64,000 nucleotides of DNA, taken from an uncultured Dorea sp. (lineage in GTDB: Bacteria; Bacillota; Clostridia; Lachnospirales; Lachnospiraceae). The notes under the pieces were generated by a model. The model did not search any database and was not told the origin of the DNA. It saw nothing but the letters and a program-made list of their open reading frames with translations. This document shows positions 25,861 through 36,200 of this stretch, in pieces (position 1 is the first letter of the stretch; every line of letters starts with the position of its first letter). The DNA is taken from positions 1 through 64,000 of the forward strand of contig CAMSTW010000008.1 in assembly GCA_947063855.1 (NCBI GenBank), given 5' to 3'. The position numbers were made by a program, and so were the translations under genes.

Positions 25861-25943
25861 TTTTGCAATTCAACAATGTTGTCCGTCCGGGAAACAGGCG
25901 TTTTTTTGCAATTTAAAAGTGTCGTCTGTCGGAAAAACAGGGT
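25861..25943. repeat. imperfect 40-bp direct repeat, two copies
   Basis: Copies begin TTTTGCAATT at 25861 and 25904 (43-base period) and both run to a GAAA.ACAGG[CG] end, with roughly ten differences. They lie in the gap before the lipoprotein gene and may be regulatory or a decayed duplication. Confidence 0.55.
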
Positions 25944-26017
25944 ATTGGTCGGAGGTATCATATATTTTATAAGAATTCTGTTATGCTTCGTACATGAAAA
26001 GGAAGAGGAAATATATA

Positions 26018-26734
26018 ATGCAAAAAATTATTAAAGGAGTGGTTGTGATGGCAATGGCGGCGGAACTGGCGGCCTGCAAAATGGATCAAAGAGGGTATGA
26101 GGAGCGGGCTCTTCATATGCTGGAAGAGAAGTACGATGAAAAATTTACTATCTGGCAATATGCGGGACGGGAGTTTACAAGAGGGTATTTTACGGTGATA
26201 TGCAGCCCTGAAGAGGCACAGGACATCTTGTTTGAGGCCAGAGTGGCCAATGACGGCAGTTATATTGAGGACGACTATGTATCTGCCGTAGTCTGCGATC
26301 AGGCAGAGAGGCAGATTGATGAAAACCTGGAATATATGGAAGGATATCTGCTGGAAAAGGTGGTGCCGGTAAGCAAATCGCTGGATTCTGCCGATGCGGA
26401 TATGAGCGTGGAAGAATTCATGTCGCTAAAGCCGGGCAACCGGTTTGCTGTTTATCTGATGTACTGCCCGCAGGAGAGGGGCGCTGACAAGGCATATAAG
26501 GAGCTTCAGAAGGCTTTCAGCGGGTTGGACTGCATGAGCGGCAATATTCAGTTATATGTGATGCAAGAAGAGGAATTAAAGGAGATGCAGGGGTATCTTG
26601 CGGAAATGACAGAGCCAGATTCCGGGTTTGAAGAAAGGACAGAAGGCAAAAAAAGGATTACGATACCTTTTGAAAAGGGTATCCTTCAGATGTCGGACAG
26701 AGAATTTGCAGAAGAAGCAGGAGGGGTGTTATGA
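26018..26734 (+). CDS. lipoprotein, candidate immunity partner of the downstream lipase
   Basis: 238 residues from ATG 26018 with GGAAGAGGAA seven bases upstream (an in-frame ATG at 25994 is weaker). A lipoprotein signal is clear: hydrophobic IIKGVVVMAMAAELAAC with lipobox Cys20. The mature part is acidic and soluble, no named domain recognised. Its stop codon overlaps the lipase start (ATGA, 26731-26734), so the two are translationally coupled. Secreted type VII lipase toxins of Staphylococcus (TslA) are neutralised by surface lipoproteins; by that analogy this could be the immunity protein. The role is inferred from context only. Confidence 0.8.
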   Translation: MQKIIKGVVVMAMAAELAACKMDQRGYEERALHMLEEKYDEKFTIWQYAGREFTRGYFTVICSPEEAQDILFEARVANDGSYIEDDYVSAVVCDQAERQIDENLEYMEGYLLEKVVPVSKSLDSADADMSVEEFMSLKPGNRFAVYLMYCPQERGADKAYKELQKAFSGLDCMSGNIQLYVMQEEELKEMQGYLAEMTEPDSGFEERTEGKKRITIPFEKGILQMSDREFAEEAGGVL

Positions 26735-27978
26735 GTTGTTCAGACAGGCAGATGTTGATTGCATCGAAGATTGCATATATAGATTTCAATCAGGCGGCTG
26801 TTGATTCGGGACAGTACACGGTGCGGGAGTTGCTGCAGATGGAACTGGAGTCGGCGGGTGAACAGAAACGAAACGATATTCAGGACATATTAGGGCTGAT
26901 GGAATCCGGACAGGGAAGAGAATGCGGGGACTGGGTATTAAAGGACATAGGCAATGACCAGCGCAGAAGCGGTATGTATGCCTGTATGCTGGAGACAGGA
27001 GCGAAAGAAGCGCTTGTGACGTTTCGCGGCAGCGAGGATATGGCGAATCCGGATCATCTGGTGAAGGACTGGATAGGCTCCGACCTTGGACTCCTTAACA
27101 GTGCGCTGACACCGCAGCAGGCCGCGGCAGAACAGTATATCAACAAAGTATATAAGAAATATGGAGACAAGTATGAGAGCTTCAGCATGACAGGGCATTC
27201 TCTCGGAGGTAATCTGGCAGAGCATGCGGCGATTACGGCGCCTGACAGCATGAGAAACAGGATCGACCGGTGTCTGAACCTGGACGGCCCGGGATTCTCC
27301 CAGACTTATATTGCGGCGCATGCCGGTGATATCGCCAAGTCGCGGGGACTTCTGGAGCATTACCAGTGGAGTGCGATCGGAACTCTGCTGAATACGATTC
27401 CGGGCTCATCTTATCAGACGGTAAAGGCAGAAACGCCGGATGATAAAGGTGCAATGTCTGTTATCTGGCGGCATGATACCAATAATATAAAAGAGTATGA
27501 TTCGAATGGAAGTATGATCCCGGGGGACAAGGACTGGCTTTCGCGGCATACAAAAGAGATATCGAATCTTCTGGATTATTCCCTGTGTATGTCGATGGGA
27601 TCGATAGGCCTGGCGCTGTTATATAACTATGCGGATATGGCGATTGATACGATTAGGAACCGCTGGGAAGAGTGGAGGAGAGAATTTTCACAGGGAGGGA
27701 GAGCCTGCTTCATGATCCAGACTGGTTCGGTATATGCGGCGGCGGGACAATTGCATGGGGTATCGGAAACGATAAAAAGGGTTCGGGAAGAGACGAATAT
27801 AATAAGGAAGAATCTCCCTGTCGATTCCGTATCGGGCGGATATATAAAATACAAATTATGGCGTATAGAGAATAGTATGGAACGTCTGGCAGGTAAGATC
27901 CATACCTATGCGTCCAAAGGAGAGAAGTGTGCACAGCTCTGCCAGAAAGCAGATTGTGCTGCAGCCGGAAGATATTAA
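26731..27978 (+). CDS. lipase-like alpha/beta hydrolase, candidate type VII effector
   Basis: 415 residues without a signal peptide. The N-terminal two thirds is a class-3-lipase/DUF2974-like fold: FRGSEDM as oxyanion strand, nucleophile elbow MTGHSLGGNLAEH (Ser157), a likely Asp in LNLDGPGF and a likely His in DWLSRHTKEI. Residues from about 290 on are helical, with GSVYAAAGQLHGVSETIKRV and a tail around HTYASKGEKC, resembling an LXG/WXG-like targeting bundle. A catalytic domain in front and a helical targeting domain behind is the reversed layout described for TslA. It directly precedes the type VII locus. Confidence 0.82.
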   Translation: MSCSDRQMLIASKIAYIDFNQAAVDSGQYTVRELLQMELESAGEQKRNDIQDILGLMESGQGRECGDWVLKDIGNDQRRSGMYACMLETGAKEALVTFRGSEDMANPDHLVKDWIGSDLGLLNSALTPQQAAAEQYINKVYKKYGDKYESFSMTGHSLGGNLAEHAAITAPDSMRNRIDRCLNLDGPGFSQTYIAAHAGDIAKSRGLLEHYQWSAIGTLLNTIPGSSYQTVKAETPDDKGAMSVIWRHDTNNIKEYDSNGSMIPGDKDWLSRHTKEISNLLDYSLCMSMGSIGLALLYNYADMAIDTIRNRWEEWRREFSQGGRACFMIQTGSVYAAAGQLHGVSETIKRVREETNIIRKNLPVDSVSGGYIKYKLWRIENSMERLAGKIHTYASKGEKCAQLCQKADCAAAGRY

Positions 27979-28095
27979 GAGAAATATAAGAGAAAAAGTG
28001 TGACCACAAAACTTGACACACATTGTAATAATCTGTCGATAACTATAAACTAATGTCAAATAATGTAAATATAAGTAATGGGAGGCTCTAAGAGA

Positions 28096-29772
28096 ATGAG
28101 AAATACGACAAGAAAAACATGGGCGGGCAGAGTTCTTGCAATAGCGGCCAGCGTGTGCATGATGTGCATGATGATGGTAATGCCGGCAGTGGCTGAGGAG
28201 GTCACGGATGGGCTGACGGCGACGGAAGACCCTAGAGACAGTGTAATGCTGATTTCGTTGGGCTACGAAGATGACGGAGGGAATTTTACAGATTTTAAAT
28301 GGGGAACCTGTTTCCTGATTAATGATGAATATGTACTGACGAATAAGCATGTTGTATCCATGGATCCGGATGAATTCAACAAATTTAAGGCAGACTTCGG
28401 TGTGCCGAACCTGGCGGCGAATGACAGCCATATCAAATTGTACCTATACGTAAACCGCGATATGAGAGTCAACGCCACGATGCATGACAGTGTGAATAGT
28501 GATGATATGGATTTCGCGGCAATCAAACTTGCTGAAAAGATCTATGACAGAAAACCTATTTCGCTGGGAGACAGCGATCAGATCCAGACAAGAGATACCG
28601 TATATGCAATGGGATATCCGTCAGATTCTATTTCGAATAAAGAGTACAATACAAAGGCGGATGTGTCTACCGTTGACGGGACGATTTCAAAAGTAACTGT
28701 AACGGAAAATGTCGACATTATCGAGCATACTGCCCCGCTGAATCTGGGCAATTCAGGCGGACCGCTTCTGGATGAGCATAATAACGTAGTAGGTATCAAT
28801 ACTTTTATTGCAGGGAAGAAGAATTATTCTATACAGATTAATGCGATTAAGAAAGGCCTGGATACCTTCGGAATACCTTACGTTGCAAATGGAAGCAGCG
28901 GGGCTCCGGAGACAGATACAGGAGCAGATACAGATACGGATGCGCAGGCCAAGGAGCCGGAAGAACCAGACAACACGGCCATCCTGGCAGAGCTTCAGGA
29001 TGCCGTGGCAGAAGCCAAGGCAAAAGCCAGTGAAGACGCCCAGTATACGGAAGACAGCATGAAAGCATTGAACGACAGCATCGGTACGGCGGAGGCTGTC
29101 TTGAAGAAGGGAAATGATGCGGAGGAATCGGAGATTGTATCAGCCACGGATAATCTGAATGATGCGATTGCCGGCCTGGAAGTAAAATCCGGCCCGAATA
29201 TGTTATTGATTGGCGGGATCGCTGCAGCGGTAATACTTGTTATTATCATCATCATTGTTATAGCGTTATCTTCAGGTAAAAAGAAGAAAGCGGCAATGAA
29301 TAAACCGGCAGGCCCGGGAGGGTATCCGAACGGACCGGCAGGAAGCGGTATGGGACAGAGCCGGATGCAGGGCACAACGCCGATCCAGACGCCTCCGCCG
29401 GCGCCGGAGGGAGCAGGCGAGACCACTCTGCTGGATGCGGGAGCAGGCGAGACCACGCTTCTTGGAGGCGGAAGGGCAGGCGCATACCTGCTCCGTAAGA
29501 AGAATGGCGAGAAGATTATGATCAACCAGCAGAATTTCAAGATTGGCAAGGAAAGAAGAAGAGTGAATTACTGTGTGGCAGATAATACGACGGTCAGCCG
29601 TCTCCACTGCGAGATTGTCAGAAGAGGCGCGGACTATTATGTCACAGACCAGGGTTCTGCAAATTGTACCTATGTGAATGGCGTTCAGTTAAGCCCGAAT
29701 AAAGAAACCCTGTTGTCCGACCGGTCTGTATTGAAGCTGTCGGATGAAGAATTTGAATTCCATTTGTCATAG
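28096..29772 (+). CDS. membrane-anchored trypsin-like serine protease with C-terminal FHA domain
   Basis: 558 residues from ATG 28096 (GGGAGG nine bases upstream). Order: signal/anchor segment (RVLAIAASVCMMCMMMVMPA), extracytoplasmic DegP-like protease with triad His85 (TNKHVV), Asp139 (DMDFAAIKL) and Ser220 (GNSGGPLL), a FIVAR-like helical spacer (about 295-360), one membrane helix (about 368-391, MLLIGGIAAAVILVIIIIIV), a Gly/Pro-rich linker with two ETTLL motifs, and a cytoplasmic FHA domain (FKIGKERRR, TTVSRLHCEI, GSANCTYVNG). Protease outside and phospho-Thr reader inside links the cell surface to kinase signalling. It may process secreted substrates, like the mycosin proteases of mycobacterial ESX systems, though it is not a subtilisin. 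Confidence 0.9.
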   Translation: MRNTTRKTWAGRVLAIAASVCMMCMMMVMPAVAEEVTDGLTATEDPRDSVMLISLGYEDDGGNFTDFKWGTCFLINDEYVLTNKHVVSMDPDEFNKFKADFGVPNLAANDSHIKLYLYVNRDMRVNATMHDSVNSDDMDFAAIKLAEKIYDRKPISLGDSDQIQTRDTVYAMGYPSDSISNKEYNTKADVSTVDGTISKVTVTENVDIIEHTAPLNLGNSGGPLLDEHNNVVGINTFIAGKKNYSIQINAIKKGLDTFGIPYVANGSSGAPETDTGADTDTDAQAKEPEEPDNTAILAELQDAVAEAKAKASEDAQYTEDSMKALNDSIGTAEAVLKKGNDAEESEIVSATDNLNDAIAGLEVKSGPNMLLIGGIAAAVILVIIIIIVIALSSGKKKKAAMNKPAGPGGYPNGPAGSGMGQSRMQGTTPIQTPPPAPEGAGETTLLDAGAGETTLLGGGRAGAYLLRKKNGEKIMINQQNFKIGKERRRVNYCVADNTTVSRLHCEIVRRGADYYVTDQGSANCTYVNGVQLSPNKETLLSDRSVLKLSDEEFEFHLS

Positions 29773-29929
29773 AGGGCAAGGCGTTGTACACTTACTAATC
29801 TGGTATGCCGTTGAGCGCGGCTATCTCAAGATTAACGCGATGATGTATTAAGAGACAGGTTTTGAGTATTGCATAAATTGCATCTTGCAGAAGAAAAAAC
29901 AGCAGACATAATTTGACAGGAGACAAAAG

Positions 29930-30718
29930 ATGGGGTTTTTGAGTATTGCGCATACTGATATAGGGATCAGGAAGAATACGAATCAGGATTCTGTCTTAAT
30001 CAAAGAGGCAAGTACAGATTACGGAAGGGTTCATCTCGCCGTAATCTGCGACGGAATGGGCGGCCTTGCAAAAGGCGAGGTCGCCAGCGCCACTTTGATT
30101 AGGGCTTTTTCGCGTTGGTTTGAGGAGGACTTTCCGTTCATATTGTATAAGGAGCGGAAGGAAGAGAGGATGGACTTCAATACCTTGCAAAGAAGCTTAA
30201 ACCGGCTGGTGGATGAAGTTAACGGAAAGATCATGGCTTATGGCGCGTCATGCCAGGCGCCCTGCGGTACGACGCTGGCGGCGATTCTTCTGGCAGAGGG
30301 ACATTATTATATCATCAATGTGGGAGACTCCAGGGTGTATCTGTTAAGGGATGAGATGCGCTCTCTTACGAAGGACCAGACGTTCGTGCAGAGGGAGATT
30401 GACGAGGGCAGGATGACGCCCAGGGAAGCGGCGGTCCATCCGCAGAAGAATGTACTGCTGCAATGCGTCGGGGCCAGCCCGGTGGTTGTTCCGGATTTCT
30501 TTGAGGGCGTATATGAGGCGGGAGATGTATTTCTTCTGTGTTCGGACGGCTTCCGCCATGTGGTTACGCAGGAGGAATTCATGAAGATCATAAAACCCCG
30601 GGACTTAAGTTCCGAGCAGGAGATGAAGGATGCGGCAGTCTACTGTACCGAACTGAATAAGCAGCGCAGAGAAAATGACAATATATCGGTTATAATTACA
30701 AAAGTTGAGCAGGGGTAG
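29930..30718 (+). CDS. PP2C-type (PPM) Ser/Thr protein phosphatase
   Basis: 262 residues, soluble. Metal-binding PPM motifs are complete: DIGIRKNTNQDS, VICDGMGGLAKGE, CGTTLAAILL, NVGDSRVYLL, LLCSDGF and the final ENDNISVII. It should reverse phosphorylation by the kinase whose gene begins five bases downstream. The phosphatase-kinase pair is a standard arrangement in Gram-positives, but here it sits inside the secretion locus instead of downstream of rsmB/rlmN. Confidence 0.94.
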   Translation: MGFLSIAHTDIGIRKNTNQDSVLIKEASTDYGRVHLAVICDGMGGLAKGEVASATLIRAFSRWFEEDFPFILYKERKEERMDFNTLQRSLNRLVDEVNGKIMAYGASCQAPCGTTLAAILLAEGHYYIINVGDSRVYLLRDEMRSLTKDQTFVQREIDEGRMTPREAAVHPQKNVLLQCVGASPVVVPDFFEGVYEAGDVFLLCSDGFRHVVTQEEFMKIIKPRDLSSEQEMKDAAVYCTELNKQRRENDNISVIITKVEQG

Positions 30719-30723
30719 ATAAG

Positions 30724-32508
30724 ATGCTGGAGATAGGTTCCATTATTGATGGAAAGTATAAGATATTGAATAAGATCGGACAGGGCGGTATGAGCATCGT
30801 CTATCTGGCGATGAACGAGAGAGCGAACAAACCGTGGGCGATCAAAGAAGTCCGGAAGGACGGGGTATCTAATTACGAAGTGGTGAAGCAGAACCTGATC
30901 GCGGAGACGGATATTCTGAAACGTCTGGATCATCCGAATCTTCCAAGCATTATCGATGTAATAGATTGTGAAGATACATTTCTGATCGTAATGGATTATA
31001 TCGAAGGAAGGCCTCTCAGCGAAGCCTTGCAGGGAGAAGGCGCGCCTCAGGAGCGAGTGATCGAGTGGGCGAAACAGATCTGTGATGTACTTGGATATCT
31101 TCATTCCAGAAAGCCTCCGATTATCTACCGGGATATGAAGCCGTCCAATGTGATGCTCCGTCCCGACGGCAGAATCATGATCATCGACTTTGGGACTGCC
31201 AGAGAATATAAGTCGGCGAGCATTGCCGACACCACCTGTCTTGGGACGCAGGGGTACGCGGCGCCGGAGCAGTTCGGAGGCCATGGACAGACAGATGCGC
31301 GCACGGACATCTATTGCCTGGGAGCCACGCTGTATCATCTGCTGACGGGGCATAATCCGTGCATGCCGCCTTATGAGATGTATCCGATTCGTCAGTGGAA
31401 TCCGAATCTGTCATCCGGTCTGGAAGAGATTATTCTGAAATGTACACAGAGAAATCCCGGCGACCGTTACCAGTCTTGTGCGGAACTGATGTATGCGCTG
31501 GAGCATTATGATGAGCTGGATATCGAATACAGAAAGGTACAGAACCGGAAGTGGAAGGCATTTCTTACAACTTCAGCACTGACGGTGGTATCACTGGCGG
31601 CGTGCGTCGGGTTTAAGTTTGCGGAAACGAGCGCCACAAATAAGAGCTATGCCAGTTATCTGGAGAGCGCGGTATCGGCGGGGACGATGGAAGAGCGGAT
31701 CGAAGATTACGAGAGTGCGATCCGGTTGAACCCGGGAGAGAGTGAAGCATATTTGAAGCTTCTGCAGGCATTTCTGGATAATACGGAAGATGACAACGAG
31801 AACTGGAATTTTACGCAGGAAGAAGCGGCGAAGATGACGGAGATCCTGGGATATAAAGGCAGCAGCAACCGCAGTAACAAGAGTTATCTGGAGGCGGACG
31901 AGGCGGCGTATGATGAGTTCGCCTACCAGATGGGGCTTGCCTATTATTTCTATTATAATAAGGCGGGCAGTCCGCAGATGTCTCAGGCATGGTTTGAGAC
32001 GGCGGCCGAGAGCCCGCACCTTGAGGAGAACCAGCGGGACAGATCGAAGATACTGGCGAAGATTGCCGGGTATGACGCCAGCCTGAAAAGCGGCGGCAGC
32101 AACAAATCCGGCGACAGCACGACGACTTACCGGGAATACTGGACGGATATGATGGAACTGGTCAGCGGAAAGAATCTTGTAGAGCAGGATAATTCCAAGA
32201 TGGCGCTGGTTATGTATAAGAATTTTGTCAGTCAGATATTCAACTATGCGGAACAATTCAAGGCGGCAGGAGTTAAGGAGGATGAACTGACTGCTGAACT
32301 GGATAAGGTGGAGTCCAGACTGAAGAATGACATCATTGTCTTGAATGAAAGCGACAGGGCAGAGATCGAAGGGACGCGGGACGAGATACTGGAGTGGATT
32401 GAGGAAAAAGCAAGACCGAACGTTGCGAACACTTATTCTACGAAGGAATCCAATCTGACAAATGAATCAGGAGGTAAGACAGATGCAGGAACTGGAAAGA
32501 ACAATTAA
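30724..32508 (+). CDS. transmembrane Ser/Thr protein kinase with TPR-like ectodomain
   Basis: 594 residues. The kinase domain (about 10-260) has the glycine loop IGQGGMS (18-24), Lys41, a YRD catalytic loop (IIYRDMKPSN, Asp137) in place of HRD, intact DFG (Asp155) and YAAPEQF. A transmembrane helix follows at about 278-298 (FLTTSALTVVSLAACVGF). The ectodomain is helical with one TPR-like unit (YESAIRLNPGESEAYLKL) and no PASTA repeats, unlike PrkC/PknB. Likely substrates are the ETTxL-bearing FHA proteins of this locus. It overlaps the next gene. Confidence 0.93.
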   Translation: MLEIGSIIDGKYKILNKIGQGGMSIVYLAMNERANKPWAIKEVRKDGVSNYEVVKQNLIAETDILKRLDHPNLPSIIDVIDCEDTFLIVMDYIEGRPLSEALQGEGAPQERVIEWAKQICDVLGYLHSRKPPIIYRDMKPSNVMLRPDGRIMIIDFGTAREYKSASIADTTCLGTQGYAAPEQFGGHGQTDARTDIYCLGATLYHLLTGHNPCMPPYEMYPIRQWNPNLSSGLEEIILKCTQRNPGDRYQSCAELMYALEHYDELDIEYRKVQNRKWKAFLTTSALTVVSLAACVGFKFAETSATNKSYASYLESAVSAGTMEERIEDYESAIRLNPGESEAYLKLLQAFLDNTEDDNENWNFTQEEAAKMTEILGYKGSSNRSNKSYLEADEAAYDEFAYQMGLAYYFYYNKAGSPQMSQAWFETAAESPHLEENQRDRSKILAKIAGYDASLKSGGSNKSGDSTTTYREYWTDMMELVSGKNLVEQDNSKMALVMYKNFVSQIFNYAEQFKAAGVKEDELTAELDKVESRLKNDIIVLNESDRAEIEGTRDEILEWIEEKARPNVANTYSTKESNLTNESGGKTDAGTGKNN

Positions 32509-33259
32509 TATTTGCCATACCGCATTTATCGTATTCCTGATACTGGCAATTGTGTTTCTGACGGTCTCGGTGATATTTTTCTTCTGGTTTAATATCCGCG
32601 GGATCTATGATATGCGGACGGGGCGCGGCGCAAGGAAGACCATACAGAAGATGCAGGAGCTGAACGACCAGACGGGGAAGCTTCGGGAGGATATCGTTGC
32701 CAATACGCCGGTTAGCCTGTCGCCGGAGAACCGGATCGTGGCTCCGCCTGTGAAGGAAACAGGCGCAGGGAAGACGGAACGGGGGCATCAGGTGCAGGAT
32801 GGGGGAGACATGCAAAAGTCCCGGGAAGCAGGGACGTCTTATGCGGACGGCTCGCAGGAGACGGCGCTGCTTGGAGGAGAAGGTTCACAGGAGACGGCGC
32901 TGCTTGGAGGAGACGGCTCACAGGAGACGACACTGTCAGGAAGAGACGGCTCACAGGAGACGATGCTGCTTGGGGCTGAAACGGGCAGGACGCATCTTGC
33001 GGGTGGTTCGCAGGAGACGATGCTGCTTAGAGGAGACGGCTTGAAGGAGAGTGAAGCGCTGGCAGATGTAAAGGAAGCTTCGGGATATGCAGAAAGCGCA
33101 GATCAAAGAACGGAGAGCCGGCTCTCATATGGAGAGACGACAGTCCTGGCGGCGTGTCAGATACAGGATAATCCGAATCCGGCAAGGAAGACAGATCTGC
33201 CGGGAGCGTTCAAGATAGAGAAAGAGATTATGTGGGTACATACGGAAGAAATGCTGTAA
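32483..33259 (+). CDS. membrane protein with QETxLLG repeat array
   Basis: 258 residues from ATG 32483, where GGAGG (32470-32474) sits eight bases upstream; it overlaps the kinase by 26 bases. One membrane helix (about 10-35, TAFIVFLILAIVFLTVSVIF) is followed by a cytoplasmic hydrophilic tail. Residues about 119-190 contain five repeats of the form GSQET[AMT]L[LS]G with slight variation, and a further GETTVLAA at about 214-221. The motif matches the ETTLL and ETTVL segments in other proteins of the locus. I propose it is a scaffold whose Thr residues are phosphorylated and bound by FHA domains. No named family recognised. Confidence 0.82.
   Translation: MQELERTINICHTAFIVFLILAIVFLTVSVIFFFWFNIRGIYDMRTGRGARKTIQKMQELNDQTGKLREDIVANTPVSLSPENRIVAPPVKETGAGKTERGHQVQDGGDMQKSREAGTSYADGSQETALLGGEGSQETALLGGDGSQETTLSGRDGSQETMLLGAETGRTHLAGGSQETMLLRGDGLKESEALADVKEASGYAESADQRTESRLSYGETTVLAACQIQDNPNPARKTDLPGAFKIEKEIMWVHTEEML
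32860..33034 (+). repeat. in-gene repeats encoding QETxLLG
   Basis: The DNA repeats roughly as GGCTCACAGGAGACG plus CTGCTTGGAGGAGA, in about five units of 27-36 bases, the first three nearly identical. The near identity at DNA level suggests copy-number change by slippage or recombination. Confidence 0.75.
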
Positions 33260-33279
33260 GGGAAAGGGAGTAAAAGAGA

Positions 33280-36200
33280 ATGGACAAAAGACGAAATCTG
33301 AAAGAAAGGATATGTGCGGCTGTATTGGTGCTGGCGCTGGTGCTTACCGGGGTGCTGCCGGATGTGGGTACGCTGGTACTGGCGGCGGATGTACAGATAC
33401 CGGAAGCAGTGTTCAGCGTATATGAGAAATATACGGATGAAAACGGACAGCTTCATGAGTTGCCGATAAAAGGTGCAACGATTATTGTTGCAGGAGCCGA
33501 AGGAGTAATGACAGAAGCAGATGGCAGCTGTTCCGTTGAAAATGTCGATGTAGGGACATTGTGTACTGTAAGCCGGAGCGGATACAAGGCAAAAACGATA
33601 GAGATAAGAGAAGCAACGAATAAAGTAGAGCTGGAAATGGAAAGCATGAAATTGAGCTGCGGCAGTCAGTTAGAAATGAAGCGGTATGAAAATCTGACAG
33701 CCAACAATCTTGTTAAAAATGAAATTATTGATGCAAATGCTTTATCATATGAATGGATTTCGGATAATCCGGATGTTATATCGGTAAGTAATGAAGGAAT
33801 TGTAACTGCGAAACAGCATGGATCTGCCAATGTTACTATAAAACGTGGTAATAAGGCAGAGGCAGTGCGGGTAACCGCAAAAGAAGCGGTTCCGTTTGAT
33901 TTTTCAATAAATCCGGAATCTGGCACAGATCAGACGCAGGTAGCCATTACGGTTGGGGCATTGCCGAGTAATGCTACAGGACAAGTATCTGTTTACAAGG
34001 GAACAAATACGACTACGGCGATTAAGGTAGCAGACAGGGCGGGAGAAACGTTTACATGGACAGAAACTGTTAGTGAGCAATTGCAGGGAACTGTAGTATT
34101 TGTTGCGGAGTATAAAGCAGGAACGGATGATGTATATCTGGATACGCGTAAAGAACTGGCAGGTAATTATCTCAAATCTGTTGCTTTAAGTATAAACCCT
34201 TCTGCAAATGCAGGAAAATATACATATGGAACGGATACTTCTATAACGATAGCAAACTTGTTCACGGTTACGGGCGCAGGCAGCGGACAGACGATTCATT
34301 ACAAATCTGAGAACGAGGATGTTGCAAAAGTAAATGAAGATGGAGCCACACTCAGTATCACAGGCGCCGGAACGGCGGTTATTTCGGCTTATGTTGAGGA
34401 AGGGCACGGCTATACTGCAAGTTCGGCAGAGTATACTTTGACAATCGATGCAAAAGATGTTGGAGAACTTTCTCTGGACAAGTTTCAGTGGGAAGCACTT
34501 GACGGAGAAGGACGCCTGACAGACAGTAAAGTATATAACGGAGAAAAAAGTATAAGAGTCAGAGGTACGTTGGAAGCAGACAGTTCAAATGGATTGGTTG
34601 GGACCGATGTAATTACCGTTTATACAGATGCGGAATTAGAAGGAGCGGATGTAAAATCTTATGATGGTTTCGTATTAAAAAAGGATGCAATTATAGATGC
34701 CGGCCAGAATACGAAATATACCTTTACAATAGCAAATGCCAACGCTGTCCCGGGGGAGGACAAGAAATTTCAATTAAGCGCAGATACAGCAAAATCTGGA
34801 TTTAAAGACGGCGGAGTTTTTGAAATTACAAAAAGAGCCGTATATGTTCAGGCGCAAAAAAAGGCAGACATACAAAGGATACAATATGGTGATGATCTGC
34901 AGTCGGCAGTGGCGGCTAATTATGAGATTGGGCTTGTAGATGGAACAGGTAAAGCAGATTCTACCGCAGAACAGGGAATCTTAGAAAAAGATAAGAGCAC
35001 AATAGATCTAAGCAAATTTGCAGAACCCAGACTAAAGACGACAGATGACAGTGGAAATCAGATAGTATTCTATGTCGGAGCATATCCGGCGTATGTTTTC
35101 CCGGCAAAAAAAGATGCTGCTGCGGATCCGTCAAATTATACGATTATTGCAGATGGCACAAACGGAAACTATTGTGCGGATCTTGAGATATCCCAGGAAA
35201 TAGCTGGCGACGACGAAATTGCTGAAAGAATTGAAGCAGTGTATGAAAATGTTTATGAAAAGGACGGCGTCAAATGGGTAAATGGCAGCAGCAGTATAAC
35301 ATTTTCTTCTAAAGATAACAAATACGATGAGGTTGTAGTAAAGACAGATGAGAATGAAGCAGGACGCAATGTTTTGGAATTCATAACATTTGAAGAGGGC
35401 AAGATATCGGAGGTGTCGGCGAAAATATACCTTAAAAACACTAATGATGATGATACCAGAACAACTGCATCTGAGAATTCTGTCGAGGATAATAGCTTAC
35501 CGTATACGATTAAAGTAGATAAGGTTTGTCCGACGGTTGAATTCAATACATTAAAGAGATGGGAAACGGATCTGGCGTTCAGGGTGTTCAGAAATAGTAA
35601 GGTGTTCTTTAATGAAAGTGTTACGATCTTTGATGGCAATGAAGATAAGACGAAAGAAGACTCAGGTATTGCATCAGAGGAATATGCTATTTTGACGTAT
35701 GAAAAGGCAGAAGATATCTCTGATTATGATACATTTGTAAAAAAGTTAAAGGACGCGGAGAATATTACGTGGGAGACGATTTTAAATAAGACGATTCCGG
35801 TAATATCAGAAAAAGCAGAAAAAAATAAATATTATCTTGTTGTTGTGAAGGCAAAAGATAATGTGGGAAATACTACGTATGCGGCATCGAATGGTCTGAT
35901 ATATGAGCAGACATCACCGTCTGCGACTCTGACATGGAAGGACATAAATAAAAAATATACAGAGGGCGTCGCAGTATATGGCGGAGATGCGGAATACGAG
36001 ATAAAGATATCTGATCTTGAAGATATGAATGCTTTGGAAGCCGGAAAGGCTAACGTATTTTCAGGCATAGAAAGAATAGATGTTCGTGTAACCACAGGCG
36101 GAATGTCAGTTCAAGGAAAGATAGATGCAGAAGGTAAAATTGTAAACAGTACTTTCATAGAAGGGATGGCTTCTACAGACGCCGACATCTATACCTATGA

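Noticed and set aside
28013-28049. TTGACA with possible -10 before the protease gene
   Set aside because: TTGACA at 28013-28018 is perfect, but TATAAA (28044) is 25 bases away and nothing suitable lies at 16-18 bases; a promoter is likely nearby but not defined.
29865-29965. Repeat of TTTTTGAGTATTGC before and inside the phosphatase gene start
   Set aside because: Only about 12 bases match; too short to call a duplication.
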